From the NCBI GenBank assembly GCA_015060225.1, contig SUYX01000008.1, positions 1-64,000 on the forward strand: DNA of 64,000 bases. Direction: 5' to 3'. Positions within the stretch are counted from its first letter, which is position 1. The number at the start of each line of letters is the position of its first letter. Made by a program: the position numbers and the translations under genes. The DNA is from Bacteroidales bacterium (lineage in GTDB: Bacteria > Bacteroidota > Bacteroidia > Bacteroidales > UBA932). Positions 54,810 through 62,365 of the stretch are shown piece by piece. Below the pieces are notes generated by a model. The model had not been told where the DNA came from. It saw only the letters and a list, made by a program, of their open reading frames with translations, and did not search any database.

Positions 54810-55352
54810 ATGATAATATCTCTTTGCGGTTTTATGGGAAGCGGTAAGAGTACCCTTGGAAGGGGACTTGCCTCTGCATACAACTGCAGGTTCATAGATC
54901 TGGATGATTACATTGAGGCCAAATGGGCCATGAGTGTCTCCACAATTTTTGCGAAAAAAGGGGAGGAGTGGTTCCGTAATGAAGAATGCGAGTCCCTTAT
55001 GGAGATAGTTGAGGAGTACAATTACCTCAATTCCAAAGCTCCATATACTCTGGTGCTGGCATTGGGGGGGGGAACGGTAACTCACGCTCCAAGTGCGGCG
55101 GTTGTGAAAACCCGGACACAATGTGTGTATCTGCGGTGTCCTAAGGAGGTGCTGCTGGAGCGTCTTATGAAAAACAATTCCAGAAGACCTCTTGTGGCAG
55201 GAAAATCGGAGGAGGAGATGATGGCTGTAATAGAAGACCTCATGAGAAGGAGAGAATCTTTATACAGGGAATGTGCAAAAGAAGTGTTGCCTGTAGAAGG
55301 GAAAAGGATGGGGGAGATCCTGAGATATTTTTCTGAAAAATATGGGTTGTGA
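54810..55352 (+). CDS. aroK: Shikimate kinase
   Basis: A 180-aa kinase that phosphorylates shikimate in the chorismate pathway. The Walker A motif is GFMGSGKST. Substrate-binding residues appear in FIDLDDYIE and FRNEECESL, LALGGGTVTH is the conserved GGG region, and the lid arginine lies in NNSRRPLVAG. The start is preceded by an 18-bp sequence (ending in its ATG) identical to that before era. It is downstream of the parC terminator and convergent with a permease gene 17 nt away. Confidence 0.95.
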   Translation: MIISLCGFMGSGKSTLGRGLASAYNCRFIDLDDYIEAKWAMSVSTIFAKKGEEWFRNEECESLMEIVEEYNYLNSKAPYTLVLALGGGTVTHAPSAAVVKTRTQCVYLRCPKEVLLERLMKNNSRRPLVAGKSEEEMMAVIEDLMRRRESLYRECAKEVLPVEGKRMGEILRYFSEKYGL

Positions 55353-55369
55353 TTTTTTATCCCACTGTT

Positions 55370-56641
55370 TCACTCATACCTCAATGCCTCTATAGGATCA
55401 AGTCTTGATGCCCTCTCTGCCGGAAGATATCCGCTTGCTACCCCTACAAAAAGACAAACAGCCATTGCAGAGAAAATCCATTTCCATGGAATTAAAAACG
55501 AGGCACTCATTGCAACGGCGACCAGGTTTCCTGCTGCCATGCCAAGAACCACACCCACTGCACACCCAATCTGGCTTATTACTACAGACTCATAGAGGAA
55601 CTGGGCCTTTATTGTTTTTGCGGAGGCGCCAAGGGCCTTTCTGGTGCCAATCTCCCTGGTACGTTCTTTTACGGAAACCAACATAATGTTCATCAGTCCC
55701 ACAGCTGCTCCAAGGAGGGTTATCAATCCGATTACTGCAGAAACAGCAGTAATTATCCCCATTATTTCGGTCATCTCCGAGAGCATTGCCTCGCTGTTGT
55801 TAATCCTGAAATCTGTTTCATCTATTGGGGAAAGTCTTCTTACTGAGCGCATAAGCTGCTCTGCCTCACCCTGATAATCAGCTCCGGCTGTGAAATTTCC
55901 TGGAGAAACGCCTATGTTAAAAGAGGTGTTTTCCCCCATAAAATATGCCCTGGCTGAGGTTGTAGGGATTATCACCTGGTCGTCTGCACTTCCCCCAAAG
56001 GCAGATCCTACCTGATTCATCACTCCAATTACCTCAAATTTTACCCCCTGTAGGGAAATCATCTTCCCAATAGGGGAGCCTGAACCTCTGAAAAGGGAAT
56101 TGACCACGCCGTTACCCACAACACATACAAAAGCGGCGCAGGAGAGGTCATTTTCACTTATTCCCCTCCCCTGAGCTATACCTGTATTTCTGAACTTCAG
56201 ATAATTCTCATCAGCAGCAATAACTCTTACCGTGGGATTGGTACTTGTTCCTTCATGTTTTATTGTAGCATTGCTGTTTACTACAGTATATATAGAAACT
56301 GATGCATCAAGGGGGTAATTTTCCTTGAAAGATCTGGCCTGGCCATATGTTATGGCTCTGGCATTCCTTACTCTTGACCGGGTGCCTCCCTCTATAGAAT
56401 AATAATTTGGACTTATGGTGAAAGTTGTGGTGCCGAATTTCTCAAAACTTGAGAAAACCTCCCTCTTCAAAGCCTCAGTAGCGGTAAGGATACCAACCAG
56501 TGACATAATGCCCACAGCAATTATCGCAATCGTAAGCAAAGACCTCAACCTGTTGCTTTTAATTGACTTCAACGCCACATTCAAATTCTCCCTCACCAAA
56601 GGTGAAACCAAATTTTTTCTTTTCACAATCCGTTCCTCCAC
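55370..56641 (-). CDS. MacB/FtsX-like ABC transporter permease
   Basis: A 423-aa inner-membrane protein. An N-terminal cytoplasmic stretch and first helix (RSLLTIAIIAVGIMSLVGILTAT) are followed by a large periplasmic MacB-core domain (about 50-285). The FtsX domain has three helices with the signature VSVKERTREIGTRKALGA and the end PAERASRLDPIEALRYE. Such permeases work with an ATPase and often a HlyD-type adaptor to move lipoproteins, peptides or toxins by mechanotransmission. No ATPase gene is adjacent, so the partner must be elsewhere. It stands alone on the minus strand between aroK and rluB. Confidence 0.9.
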   Translation of the reverse strand: MEERIVKRKNLVSPLVRENLNVALKSIKSNRLRSLLTIAIIAVGIMSLVGILTATEALKREVFSSFEKFGTTTFTISPNYYSIEGGTRSRVRNARAITYGQARSFKENYPLDASVSIYTVVNSNATIKHEGTSTNPTVRVIAADENYLKFRNTGIAQGRGISENDLSCAAFVCVVGNGVVNSLFRGSGSPIGKMISLQGVKFEVIGVMNQVGSAFGGSADDQVIIPTTSARAYFMGENTSFNIGVSPGNFTAGADYQGEAEQLMRSVRRLSPIDETDFRINNSEAMLSEMTEIMGIITAVSAVIGLITLLGAAVGLMNIMLVSVKERTREIGTRKALGASAKTIKAQFLYESVVISQIGCAVGVVLGMAAGNLVAVAMSASFLIPWKWIFSAMAVCLFVGVASGYLPAERASRLDPIEALRYE

Positions 56642-56681
56642 AAATTATATGGTAAAAGTAGGAAAATCTCACAGATTAACA

Positions 56682-56689
56682 TAACTTTG
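56682..56689 (+). promoter_or_regulatory. -7 box of the rluB-like gene
   Basis: TAACTTTG matches TAnnTTTG, 22 nt before the ATG at 56712, giving a leader of about 15 nt. No clear TTTG element is found upstream. Confidence 0.65.
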
Positions 56690-56711
56690 CCGCCGATTTT
56701 TATATAAATAG

Positions 56712-57869
56712 ATGAGAAATAACACTACCAACAAACGTGCCGGTGCAAGAGGTACCGGACGTACAGGTGCAGCAGACAGGAGAGGTTCCGGTTTTGCAAA
56801 AGGCACCGGGGCAGGCAGACCTGCTTCAAGACGCTACTCAGCCGGAGAAGGCTCAGTTAAAGGCTCAACTGATGATAGTTCAGCAAAGCGTAATTTCAGA
56901 GGTTCAAAACCATTTGGCAAAGGTGAGGGTGCCGGAAGATCATTCAGAGAGGAAAAATCTTTCGGGAAGAACACCAGAGGAAAGAAAAACTTTGCGGAGG
57001 AGAGATTTCAGGAGAGGGACAGCAGAAGTTTTGCAGAGAAGGAGTATACAGGCAAGAGGGCTTACGGAATGGTAAAGAACTTTGAGGAGAGAAAAGGCTA
57101 CAAGAATGTACAGGCCTATACCCCTGCACAGCGCGCTCCAAAGGCAAAGGCTGATGAAGGTGTAAGACTCAACAAATACATTGCAAACTCAGGAATCTGC
57201 TCAAGAAGGGAGGCAGATGATTTCATCACAGCCGGTCTTGTAAGTGTAAACGGTGTTACCATTACAGAGTTGGGCACAAGGGTATATCCTAATGATGAGG
57301 TAAGATTCAACAACGAGCGCATTAAAGGTGAGAGCAAGGTTTATATTGTAATGAACAAACCTAAAGACTTTGTAACCACCATGAGCGACCCTCACGCAGA
57401 GCGCACAGTAATGCAGTTGGTTGAGGGCAAATGCTCTGCGAGAGTATATCCTGTAGGTAGATTGGACAAGGCTACAACAGGTGTGCTCCTGCTTACCAAT
57501 GATGGCGAACTTGCTGACAAACTCACCCACCCTTCATTTGAGAAGAAGAAGATTTACCATGTATTCCTTGACAAGAACTTTAAGGGAACAGACATGAAAT
57601 CACTTCTTGACGGTGTAAAACTCGAAGACGGATTCATTCAGGCAGATGCCCTTTCTTACATAGATGAGGATAGAGCTCAGGTAGGAGTTGAGATCCACTC
57701 GGGGAGGAACAGAATTGTAAGAAGGATGTTCGAGCACTTCGGTTACAAGGTAAAGAAACTTGATAGAGTTTACTTTGCAGGCCTTACCAAGAAGAACCTC
57801 AGAAGAGGACAGTGGAGATTCCTTACAGAGCAGGAGATTGCAATGCTGAAAATGGGTTCCTTTGAGTAA
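56712..57869 (+). CDS. RluB/RsuA-family rRNA pseudouridine synthase
   Basis: A 385-aa protein. Residues 1-145 are a low-complexity, Gly/Arg/Lys/Ser-rich, probably disordered extension (RGTGRTGAADRRGSGFAKG and similar), likely for RNA binding. An S4 domain follows (GVRLNKYIANSGICSRREADDFITAGLVSVNG), then the synthase core with catalytic Asp in VGRLDKATTGVLLLTNDG and the end IHSGRNRIVRRMFEHFGYKV. It makes pseudouridine in 23S (or 16S) rRNA. The long basic N-terminus is common in this phylum. era follows after 15 nt. Confidence 0.92.
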   Translation: MRNNTTNKRAGARGTGRTGAADRRGSGFAKGTGAGRPASRRYSAGEGSVKGSTDDSSAKRNFRGSKPFGKGEGAGRSFREEKSFGKNTRGKKNFAEERFQERDSRSFAEKEYTGKRAYGMVKNFEERKGYKNVQAYTPAQRAPKAKADEGVRLNKYIANSGICSRREADDFITAGLVSVNGVTITELGTRVYPNDEVRFNNERIKGESKVYIVMNKPKDFVTTMSDPHAERTVMQLVEGKCSARVYPVGRLDKATTGVLLLTNDGELADKLTHPSFEKKKIYHVFLDKNFKGTDMKSLLDGVKLEDGFIQADALSYIDEDRAQVGVEIHSGRNRIVRRMFEHFGYKVKKLDRVYFAGLTKKNLRRGQWRFLTEQEIAMLKMGSFE

Positions 57870-57884
57870 TAAATTGTCGGGAAT

Positions 57885-58790
57885 ATGGAAATGGACAACT
57901 CAATGGACCAGATAAACAAGGCTGGGTTTGTAAATATAATAGGTAATCCCAATGTAGGCAAATCTACCCTTATGAATGCCCTTGTGGGGGAGAAACTCTC
58001 CATAGTAACTGCCAAGGCGCAGACCACAAGGCACCGCATAATGGGTATTGTAAACGGAGACGACTACCAGATTGTATTTTCAGACACCCCGGGTATCCTC
58101 AAACCCAACTATATGCTTCAGGAGAGCATGATGGACTTTGTGGAGACCGCCATAGGTGATGCAGACATCATCCTCTATGTAACTGATGTAATTGAAAAGA
58201 TGGACAAGAACATTGAGTACATAGAGAAGCTGAACAAAGTTGAATGCCCTGTAATAATAGCAATCAACAAAATAGATGAGACAAGCCAGGAGAAGGTAGT
58301 TGAACTGGTAGAAAAATGGCACACCACAGTACCAAAGGCTGAGATACTTCCAATATCTGCCCTCAACAAGTTTAATGTGGATGTACTCCTTGCCAGACTT
58401 GTGGAACTCCTTCCAAAGCAGCATGCATGGTACGACCGTGATGTCTTCACCGACAAATCCATGAGGTTCTTTGCCTCTGAGATAATAAGGGAGAAGATCC
58501 TCCTCAACTACAACAAGGAGATCCCATACTGCACAGAGGTTGTAATTGATGCCTTTGAGGAGAACGAGGATATCTACAACATAAATGCAGTGATAAATGT
58601 AATAAGGGAATCCCAGAAAGGAATAATCATAGGCCCTAAAGGTCTGGCCCTGAAACGTGTAGGAACCCAGGCCCGCAGGGACATGGAGAAATTCTTTGAA
58701 AAGAAAGTGTTCCTTAAGATGTTTGTGAAGGTAAATCCTAACTGGAGGGAAAACAAGAAGGAACTCAAAAAGTTTGGTTACATATACTGA
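57885..58790 (+). CDS. era: GTPase Era
   Basis: A 301-aa ribosome-assembly GTPase that checks the 3' end of 16S rRNA. G1 is GNPNVGKST, switch region AKAQTTRHRIMG, G3 is DTPGI and G4 is NKID. A C-terminal KH domain carries IRESQKGIIIGPKGLALKRVG. It follows the pseudouridine synthase by 15 nt, giving a small rRNA-maturation operon, and is ended by a strong terminator. The ATG is preceded by the same 18-bp sequence found before aroK. Confidence 0.96.
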   Translation: MEMDNSMDQINKAGFVNIIGNPNVGKSTLMNALVGEKLSIVTAKAQTTRHRIMGIVNGDDYQIVFSDTPGILKPNYMLQESMMDFVETAIGDADIILYVTDVIEKMDKNIEYIEKLNKVECPVIIAINKIDETSQEKVVELVEKWHTTVPKAEILPISALNKFNVDVLLARLVELLPKQHAWYDRDVFTDKSMRFFASEIIREKILLNYNKEIPYCTEVVIDAFEENEDIYNINAVINVIRESQKGIIIGPKGLALKRVGTQARRDMEKFFEKKVFLKMFVKVNPNWRENKKELKKFGYIY

Positions 58791-58798
58791 TAATAATG

Positions 58799-58830
58799 GC
58801 GATCCAAATTTTTGGGTCGCTTTTTTTTTT
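58799..58830 (+). terminator. Intrinsic terminator of era
   Basis: GCGATCCA/TGGGTCGC, an 8-bp stem with one G-U pair, followed by a 10-nt T-run. Confidence 0.92.
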
Positions 58831-58940
58831 ATAAAAATTCCGGTATAATATTGGAATTATGCGGGGAAAACATTATGCTATAAAAACATTATGTTTGTGG
58901 AGCATAATAATTTTAAGTTATGGAGTCTGTTGAATGGTAT

Positions 58941-58971
58941 TTTGAGATATGTTCTTAATTGACTAATTTTG
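58941..58971 (+). promoter_or_regulatory. Consensus promoter of the small secreted-protein cluster
   Basis: TTTG (58941-58944), 19 nt, then TAATTTTG (58964-58971), an exact match to the Bacteroidota consensus. Transcription would start near 58978, about 30 nt before the first gene. Confidence 0.85.
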
Positions 58972-59008
58972 TGAAACAAGTATTTATAATAAGTAAAATA
59001 TGCTGGTT

Positions 59009-59602
59009 ATGAGAAAGATTATATTTGGCTTGTTTTTAATAGCTTCCATGTTTATATCGAATTTGAGTTATGCCCAGTATTTGGGAGAAACTATTACTTT
59101 GGAAAGTTATGTGGGGGAATGGAAATGGGAAACAGAGAATGAGTGCCTGATGTTGTATCTAAGGGATACGACATGGAAAATTCTTTCTTCTTCAAATGAG
59201 TATGTTGATGATATAATAGGAACATATAAGTACTACAAGAATGGTGTATTGATTGTAGATAATACCAATGTTGATACAAAGCCAATGGATATGCCTATAT
59301 ATGCGTCAATAGGCAAAGAAGATGAAAATGGGAACGTATGGGAGTTGGATTTGGCATTTACAGATACTATAACAGGTAAAGAATCTGATTATGAAGTGTC
59401 AACATTGAAATATTCGTTGGGTAGGAATACACCACAGTTACAGATAAATCTTGTGTCGGGAACAAAATGGTATGATGGTATAGAAGATGAAATTGCCCGT
59501 ACACCGGAAGAGGCTGCGCAGTTGAAACAGCTTTCAGCGGCGGCAAAGTTGCCGGGGTGGAGTATCCCAAATAATGTTACTTTAACGAAGGTGATACCTT
59601 AG
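59009..59602 (+). CDS. Secreted DUF6705-like protein
   Basis: 197 aa from ATG 59009 (MRKIIFGLFLIASMF); the ATG at 59000 would add three residues. Signal peptide ends SNLSYAQ. The mature part begins with a lipocalin-like pattern (ESYVGEWKWETENECLMLYLRD..., then DDIIGTYKYYKNG) seen in DUF6705-type proteins of Bacteroidota; this match is by general pattern and moderate. Function unknown. The last 13 codons are echoed by a decayed copy at 60987-61025, so the gene was once duplicated. The signal-peptide end shares a 17-bp identical stretch with the gene at 60272. Confidence 0.7.
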   Translation: MRKIIFGLFLIASMFISNLSYAQYLGETITLESYVGEWKWETENECLMLYLRDTTWKILSSSNEYVDDIIGTYKYYKNGVLIVDNTNVDTKPMDMPIYASIGKEDENGNVWELDLAFTDTITGKESDYEVSTLKYSLGRNTPQLQINLVSGTKWYDGIEDEIARTPEEAAQLKQLSAAAKLPGWSIPNNVTLTKVIP

Positions 59603-59675
59603 ATAGTATGTATGATATTGTCAATTGTATAAATAAATTGATTATTCTTAAAGAAACAGTTTAAAATTACTTGTT

Positions 59676-60164
59676 ATGAAAAAAATGATGTTCGCCTTTT
59701 TGGCTTTGTTCTTGGTGAGTGCTGTTTGCTCTAATGATATTTATGCGCAAAAGAAGAAGGACAAAAAAGAAAATGTGCAGGAGTCAGTGGTTCCTCCGCA
59801 ATTTAAAGGTAAATCAGCAAAGGCTTTCATGTCGTGGTTATATTTTACATTGGAAGACAAGTGGAAGACCCATACAGATTATCAGGGGCAGGCAATAATT
59901 ACCTTTATTGTAGGCATAGATGGTAAGGTAAGCAATTTTGAACTGAAAAAGGGTACTGGTATAGTTGTACTGGATAACATGATTAGAGATATTGTCCTCT
60001 CTTCTCCGGAATGGACTCCAAAGATGGTAAATGGGGCACCTGTTGCGCACAGGTTTACCCTTCCTGTTGCTTTTAAAGGAGTGTCCAAATCCAAATTCTC
60101 AAAGCCTCAGAATGTTGGACGGACCAATGAGGCGGCAAAGAATGTAAGGGGCTGGCAGAGGTAA
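59676..60164 (+). CDS. Secreted protein with a lone TonB C-terminal domain
   Basis: A 162-aa protein with a cleavable signal peptide (cut near IYAQKKK) rather than the usual TonB membrane anchor. A short basic linker is followed by a TonB C-terminal-like fold (about 55-135: GQAIITFIVGIDGKVSNFELKKGTG, LDNMIRDIVLSSPEWTPKMVNGAPVAHRFTLPVAF). Without an anchor it cannot transmit force from ExbBD. It may bind TonB boxes or peptidoglycan in the periplasm, or be secreted. The C-terminal tail is basic. Part of the small secreted-protein cluster. Confidence 0.8.
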   Translation: MKKMMFAFLALFLVSAVCSNDIYAQKKKDKKENVQESVVPPQFKGKSAKAFMSWLYFTLEDKWKTHTDYQGQAIITFIVGIDGKVSNFELKKGTGIVVLDNMIRDIVLSSPEWTPKMVNGAPVAHRFTLPVAFKGVSKSKFSKPQNVGRTNEAAKNVRGWQR

Positions 60165-60205
60165 TCTGTGATTTCATGGAACTGCGCGTACAATGCATCC
60201 GTAAC

Positions 60206-60237
60206 GGTTTTGATACATTTGGTAGCAGATTTGTTCC
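60206..60237. repeat. Copy 1 of a 32-bp degenerate repeat
   Basis: A 32-bp segment matching 61027-61058 at 27 of 32 positions (core ATTTGGTAGC). It lies after the TonB-domain gene and could encode a short GFDTFGSRFVPE-like remnant. Probably part of a decayed duplicated unit. Confidence 0.6.
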
Positions 60238-60271
60238 TGAGTAATGGGTAAATTATAAATTTATACAGATT

Positions 60272-60985
60272 ATGAAAAAATTCAGATTTTATTTATTCTT
60301 GCTTGCTTTTGTTTTTATGTCAAATTTGAGTTATGCCCAAGGGATAGTGGTGAGGGTTAATGGGGAGGTTGTGCAGCAAATGGGGAATGTCTCAGATGAA
60401 AAAAAGGAAAGCAAAAAAGAGCAGGAGAAGCTGATTACTATTTCCGGAACAGTGACATGCCAGGGCGAACCTGTATATGCTGTTGCTGTAAAGATTAAAG
60501 ATGCTGGCCAAGCACCTGTCTACACCAATATGAACGGTGAATATAAGATAAGTATCCCGGAAAATGGGGCAACACTGGACTTCTCAGGGCTTACTCTTAA
60601 AACAAAGTATGTTGAGGTTAAAGACCAGGGGGTTGTAGATGTTGTTATGGATGAGGAGCCTCAAAAATATGATAATTACAGAACCGGTCCTCTTGCAAAA
60701 AATATGACTGTTGTAACCGGATATGTAACCTGGGGAGGAGAGCCGGTCACAGGTGCATATGTAGGGGTCAAGGGGAAAAAAATATATACTATTACCAAAT
60801 GGAACGGAAAGTATTCAATTGCGGTTCCAAAAAACTCTACTCTTGTTTATTCATTTGTGGGTGATATGATTAAAGAAAAAGTTAAAGGCAGATCCAGGAT
60901 AGATGTACAACTGAGTGGCGTCATGATATTTGATGACCGCGATTTGAACCGTTCAATAAAAAAAGCTCGAAGATCAAAAAAATAG
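60272..60985 (+). CDS. Secreted protein with two carboxypeptidase-regulatory-like domains
   Basis: A 237-aa protein. The signal peptide ends SNLSYAQ, and a Lys/Glu-rich linker follows. Two similar domains of the kind found at the N-terminus of SusC proteins come next. Domain 1 is about residues 55-125 (ITISGTVTCQGEPVYAVAVKIKDA...NMNGEYKISIPENGATLDFSG). Domain 2 is about 140-220 (TVVTGYVTWGGEPVTGAYVGVKGK...KWNGKYSIAVPKNSTLVYSF). No plug or barrel follows, so it is a stand-alone double-domain protein. It ends in a basic tail (KKARRSKK). Role unknown. Confidence 0.82.
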   Translation: MKKFRFYLFLLAFVFMSNLSYAQGIVVRVNGEVVQQMGNVSDEKKESKKEQEKLITISGTVTCQGEPVYAVAVKIKDAGQAPVYTNMNGEYKISIPENGATLDFSGLTLKTKYVEVKDQGVVDVVMDEEPQKYDNYRTGPLAKNMTVVTGYVTWGGEPVTGAYVGVKGKKIYTITKWNGKYSIAVPKNSTLVYSFVGDMIKEKVKGRSRIDVQLSGVMIFDDRDLNRSIKKARRSKK

Positions 60986-60986
60986 T

Positions 60987-61025
60987 GTGCCAGATAATGT
61001 TGCTTTAGCAAAGGTGCTGTCGTAG
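60987..61025 (+). pseudogene. 3' fragment of a DUF6705-like gene
   Basis: Thirteen codons read VPDNVALAKVLS-stop, matching the end of the 59009-59602 gene (IPNNVTLTKVIP-stop) with most bases identical. No upstream part of the gene is left. It lies 1 nt after the preceding stop codon, so the double-domain gene seems to have replaced or been inserted over the body of a duplicate. Confidence 0.7.
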
Positions 61026-61026
61026 A

Positions 61027-61058
61027 GGTTTTGGCAAATTTGGTAGCGGATTTGTGCC
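61027..61058. repeat. Copy 2 of a 32-bp degenerate repeat
   Basis: Pairs with 60206-60237 (27 of 32 positions identical). It directly follows the pseudogene fragment and runs into a hairpin. Confidence 0.6.
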
Positions 61059-61084
61059 CATCGGGAAGACGGTGGGCACGTTTT
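61054..61084 (+). terminator. Probable terminator of the secreted-protein cluster
   Basis: GTGCCCATCG/CGGTGGGCAC gives a 10-bp stem with one T-G pair and a 6-nt loop, followed by a short T-run (GTTTTG). Confidence 0.65.
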
Positions 61085-61095
61085 GTATGTGGTAT

Positions 61096-61158
61096 GTGCC
61101 CGGGGAGAGTTTTTTTGGGTGCAGGGGAACAAATAAGTGGCATTTTGTGCCCGGGGAG
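61096..61158. repeat. GC-rich direct repeat GTGCCCGGGGAG
   Basis: GTGCCCGGGGAG occurs at 61096-61107 and 61147-61158; a related GTGCCC is at 61054. The surrounding 61054-61225 stretch is much richer in G and C than its neighbours and holds no convincing gene (the overlapping frames lack any motif). Confidence 0.6.
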
Positions 61159-61212
61159 TGCGTGGAAAGCCTGGAAGGAGGGCGAGGGAACCCCGACCCC
61201 CCGTAAAGGGAC

Positions 61213-61626
61213 CTACTTCGGGGAGGTGGCAAGGATTACCTTGTATTTGTTCCTTTTGCCAATGTTCATCATATTCACCACCTGCTCAATTGGAACGGTT
61301 TTGTCTGCGTAGATTGAGAAGGTTGGGTCGTCGTCATTCTGGAGCAGTTCCTGCAGGCGCGGCTCCACCTCATCTATCCTTACAGGGGTTTTGTTGCCGT
61401 TTATATGGAATGAGAAGGTACCATTATCGGGATAATGCTTTATAGAAACGCTTACCTGCTGTTTTGCGGTGATCTGGTTTGTGCTTTTTGGGAGCAGCAA
61501 CTTCAATGCATTGGGGTTGATTAAAGTTGATGTCACCAGAAAAAAGATGAGCAGCAGGAACACTATGTCTGTCATTGAAGACATACTGAACTCTGCATTT
61601 GCCTTTGCCCTCTGTTTTATTGCCAT
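61213..61626 (-). CDS. exbD: ExbD/TolR-family biopolymer transport protein
   Basis: A 137-aa protein with one N-terminal membrane helix (MTDIVFLLLIFFLVTSTLI) containing the key aspartate in SMTDIVFLL that carries protons. A periplasmic domain (about 45-137) follows. Together with the ExbB-like protein encoded 18 nt upstream it forms the proton-driven motor that energises TonB, needed by the SusC transporters. No tonB gene follows; instead the gene ends next to a GC-rich repeat region. Assignment to ExbD rather than TolR is by context. Confidence 0.9.
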   Translation of the reverse strand: MAIKQRAKANAEFSMSSMTDIVFLLLIFFLVTSTLINPNALKLLLPKSTNQITAKQQVSVSIKHYPDNGTFSFHINGNKTPVRIDEVEPRLQELLQNDDDPTFSIYADKTVPIEQVVNMMNIGKRNKYKVILATSPK

Positions 61627-61644
61627 TGCTGCATCTTTTGTAGG

Positions 61645-62331
61645 TTAGTCATTCTTCAGTTCCCCAAAGAGCATATCCATGAACTCTACGGTTGTGCTCT
61701 GCATCTTGAATACAACGTCGGATACCTGGTTGGTGAGGAAGTTGTATCCGAAATATGCCATAATTCCCACAATGAGGCCGGCAACGGTTGTTACCATTGC
61801 GGTGTATATTCCTCCCGACAAAAGAGTGATATCTATGTTGCTTCCAGCCTGTGCCATATTGAAGAATGCCTGCACCATTCCCATAACTGTACCGAGGAAT
61901 CCTATCATAGGGGCACCTCCGGCAATTGTAGCAAGCATAGGGAGCCCTTTTTCAAGTGCGGCAACCTCTATGTTTGCGGTGTTCTCAATGGAAACTTGAA
62001 TATCCTGGAGAGGACGTCCGAGCCTCTCAATACCTTTTTCAATCATCTTGGCGGTAGGGGTGGCAGTTTGCCTGCAAAGTTCCTGGGCCTGTGTTATTTT
62101 ACCGGCCTTTACATACTCCTTTATCTGCCCCATGAATGCTGCATCCACCTTGGAGGCCTTTCTTATGGTACTCCATTTCATTGCAAAAAGGTATATTGTA
62201 ACAATTGAAAGCAGCAGCAGGGGTATCATTAGCCATCCTCCCTTGCATGCCATATCTATTAGTGAAAATTCAAGTTCCGGCTGAGCTGCAGCCACTGCTG
62301 CTGCATTTGCCTGTAAAAATGTAAATAGCAT
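61645..62331 (-). CDS. exbB: ExbB/TolQ-family proton-channel protein
   Basis: 228 aa from ATG 62331 (MLFTFLQANAAAVAAAQ). The ORF-track start at 62376 is upstream of the -7 box and is rejected. Three membrane segments are visible: GGWLMIPLLLLSIVTIYLFAMKW, the region MLATIAGGAPMIGFLGTVMGMVQAF and GIYTAMVTTVAGLIVGIMAYFGYNFL. The second and third contain the conserved GxxGTVxGM and T-T pore residues. It forms the pentameric stator around ExbD. Transcribed with exbD from a promoter just downstream of truA. Confidence 0.92.
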   Translation of the reverse strand: MLFTFLQANAAAVAAAQPELEFSLIDMACKGGWLMIPLLLLSIVTIYLFAMKWSTIRKASKVDAAFMGQIKEYVKAGKITQAQELCRQTATPTAKMIEKGIERLGRPLQDIQVSIENTANIEVAALEKGLPMLATIAGGAPMIGFLGTVMGMVQAFFNMAQAGSNIDITLLSGGIYTAMVTTVAGLIVGIMAYFGYNFLTNQVSDVVFKMQSTTVEFMDMLFGELKND

Positions 62332-62354
62332 ATAAGTCCGTTGTATTTTGCTTG

Positions 62355-62362
62355 CAAAGATA
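62355..62362 (-). promoter_or_regulatory. -7 box of exbBD
   Basis: On the minus strand TATCTTTG matches TAnnTTTG, 23 nt before the exbB ATG. It lies at and just past the truA stop codon (62366) and decides the choice of start at 62331. Confidence 0.7.
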
Positions 62363-62365
62363 ATT

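Noticed and set aside
61031-61445. 93-aa and 102-aa plus-strand frames over the GC-rich island and exbD
   Set aside because: They run across a terminator hairpin and the antisense of exbD and show only low-complexity sequence.
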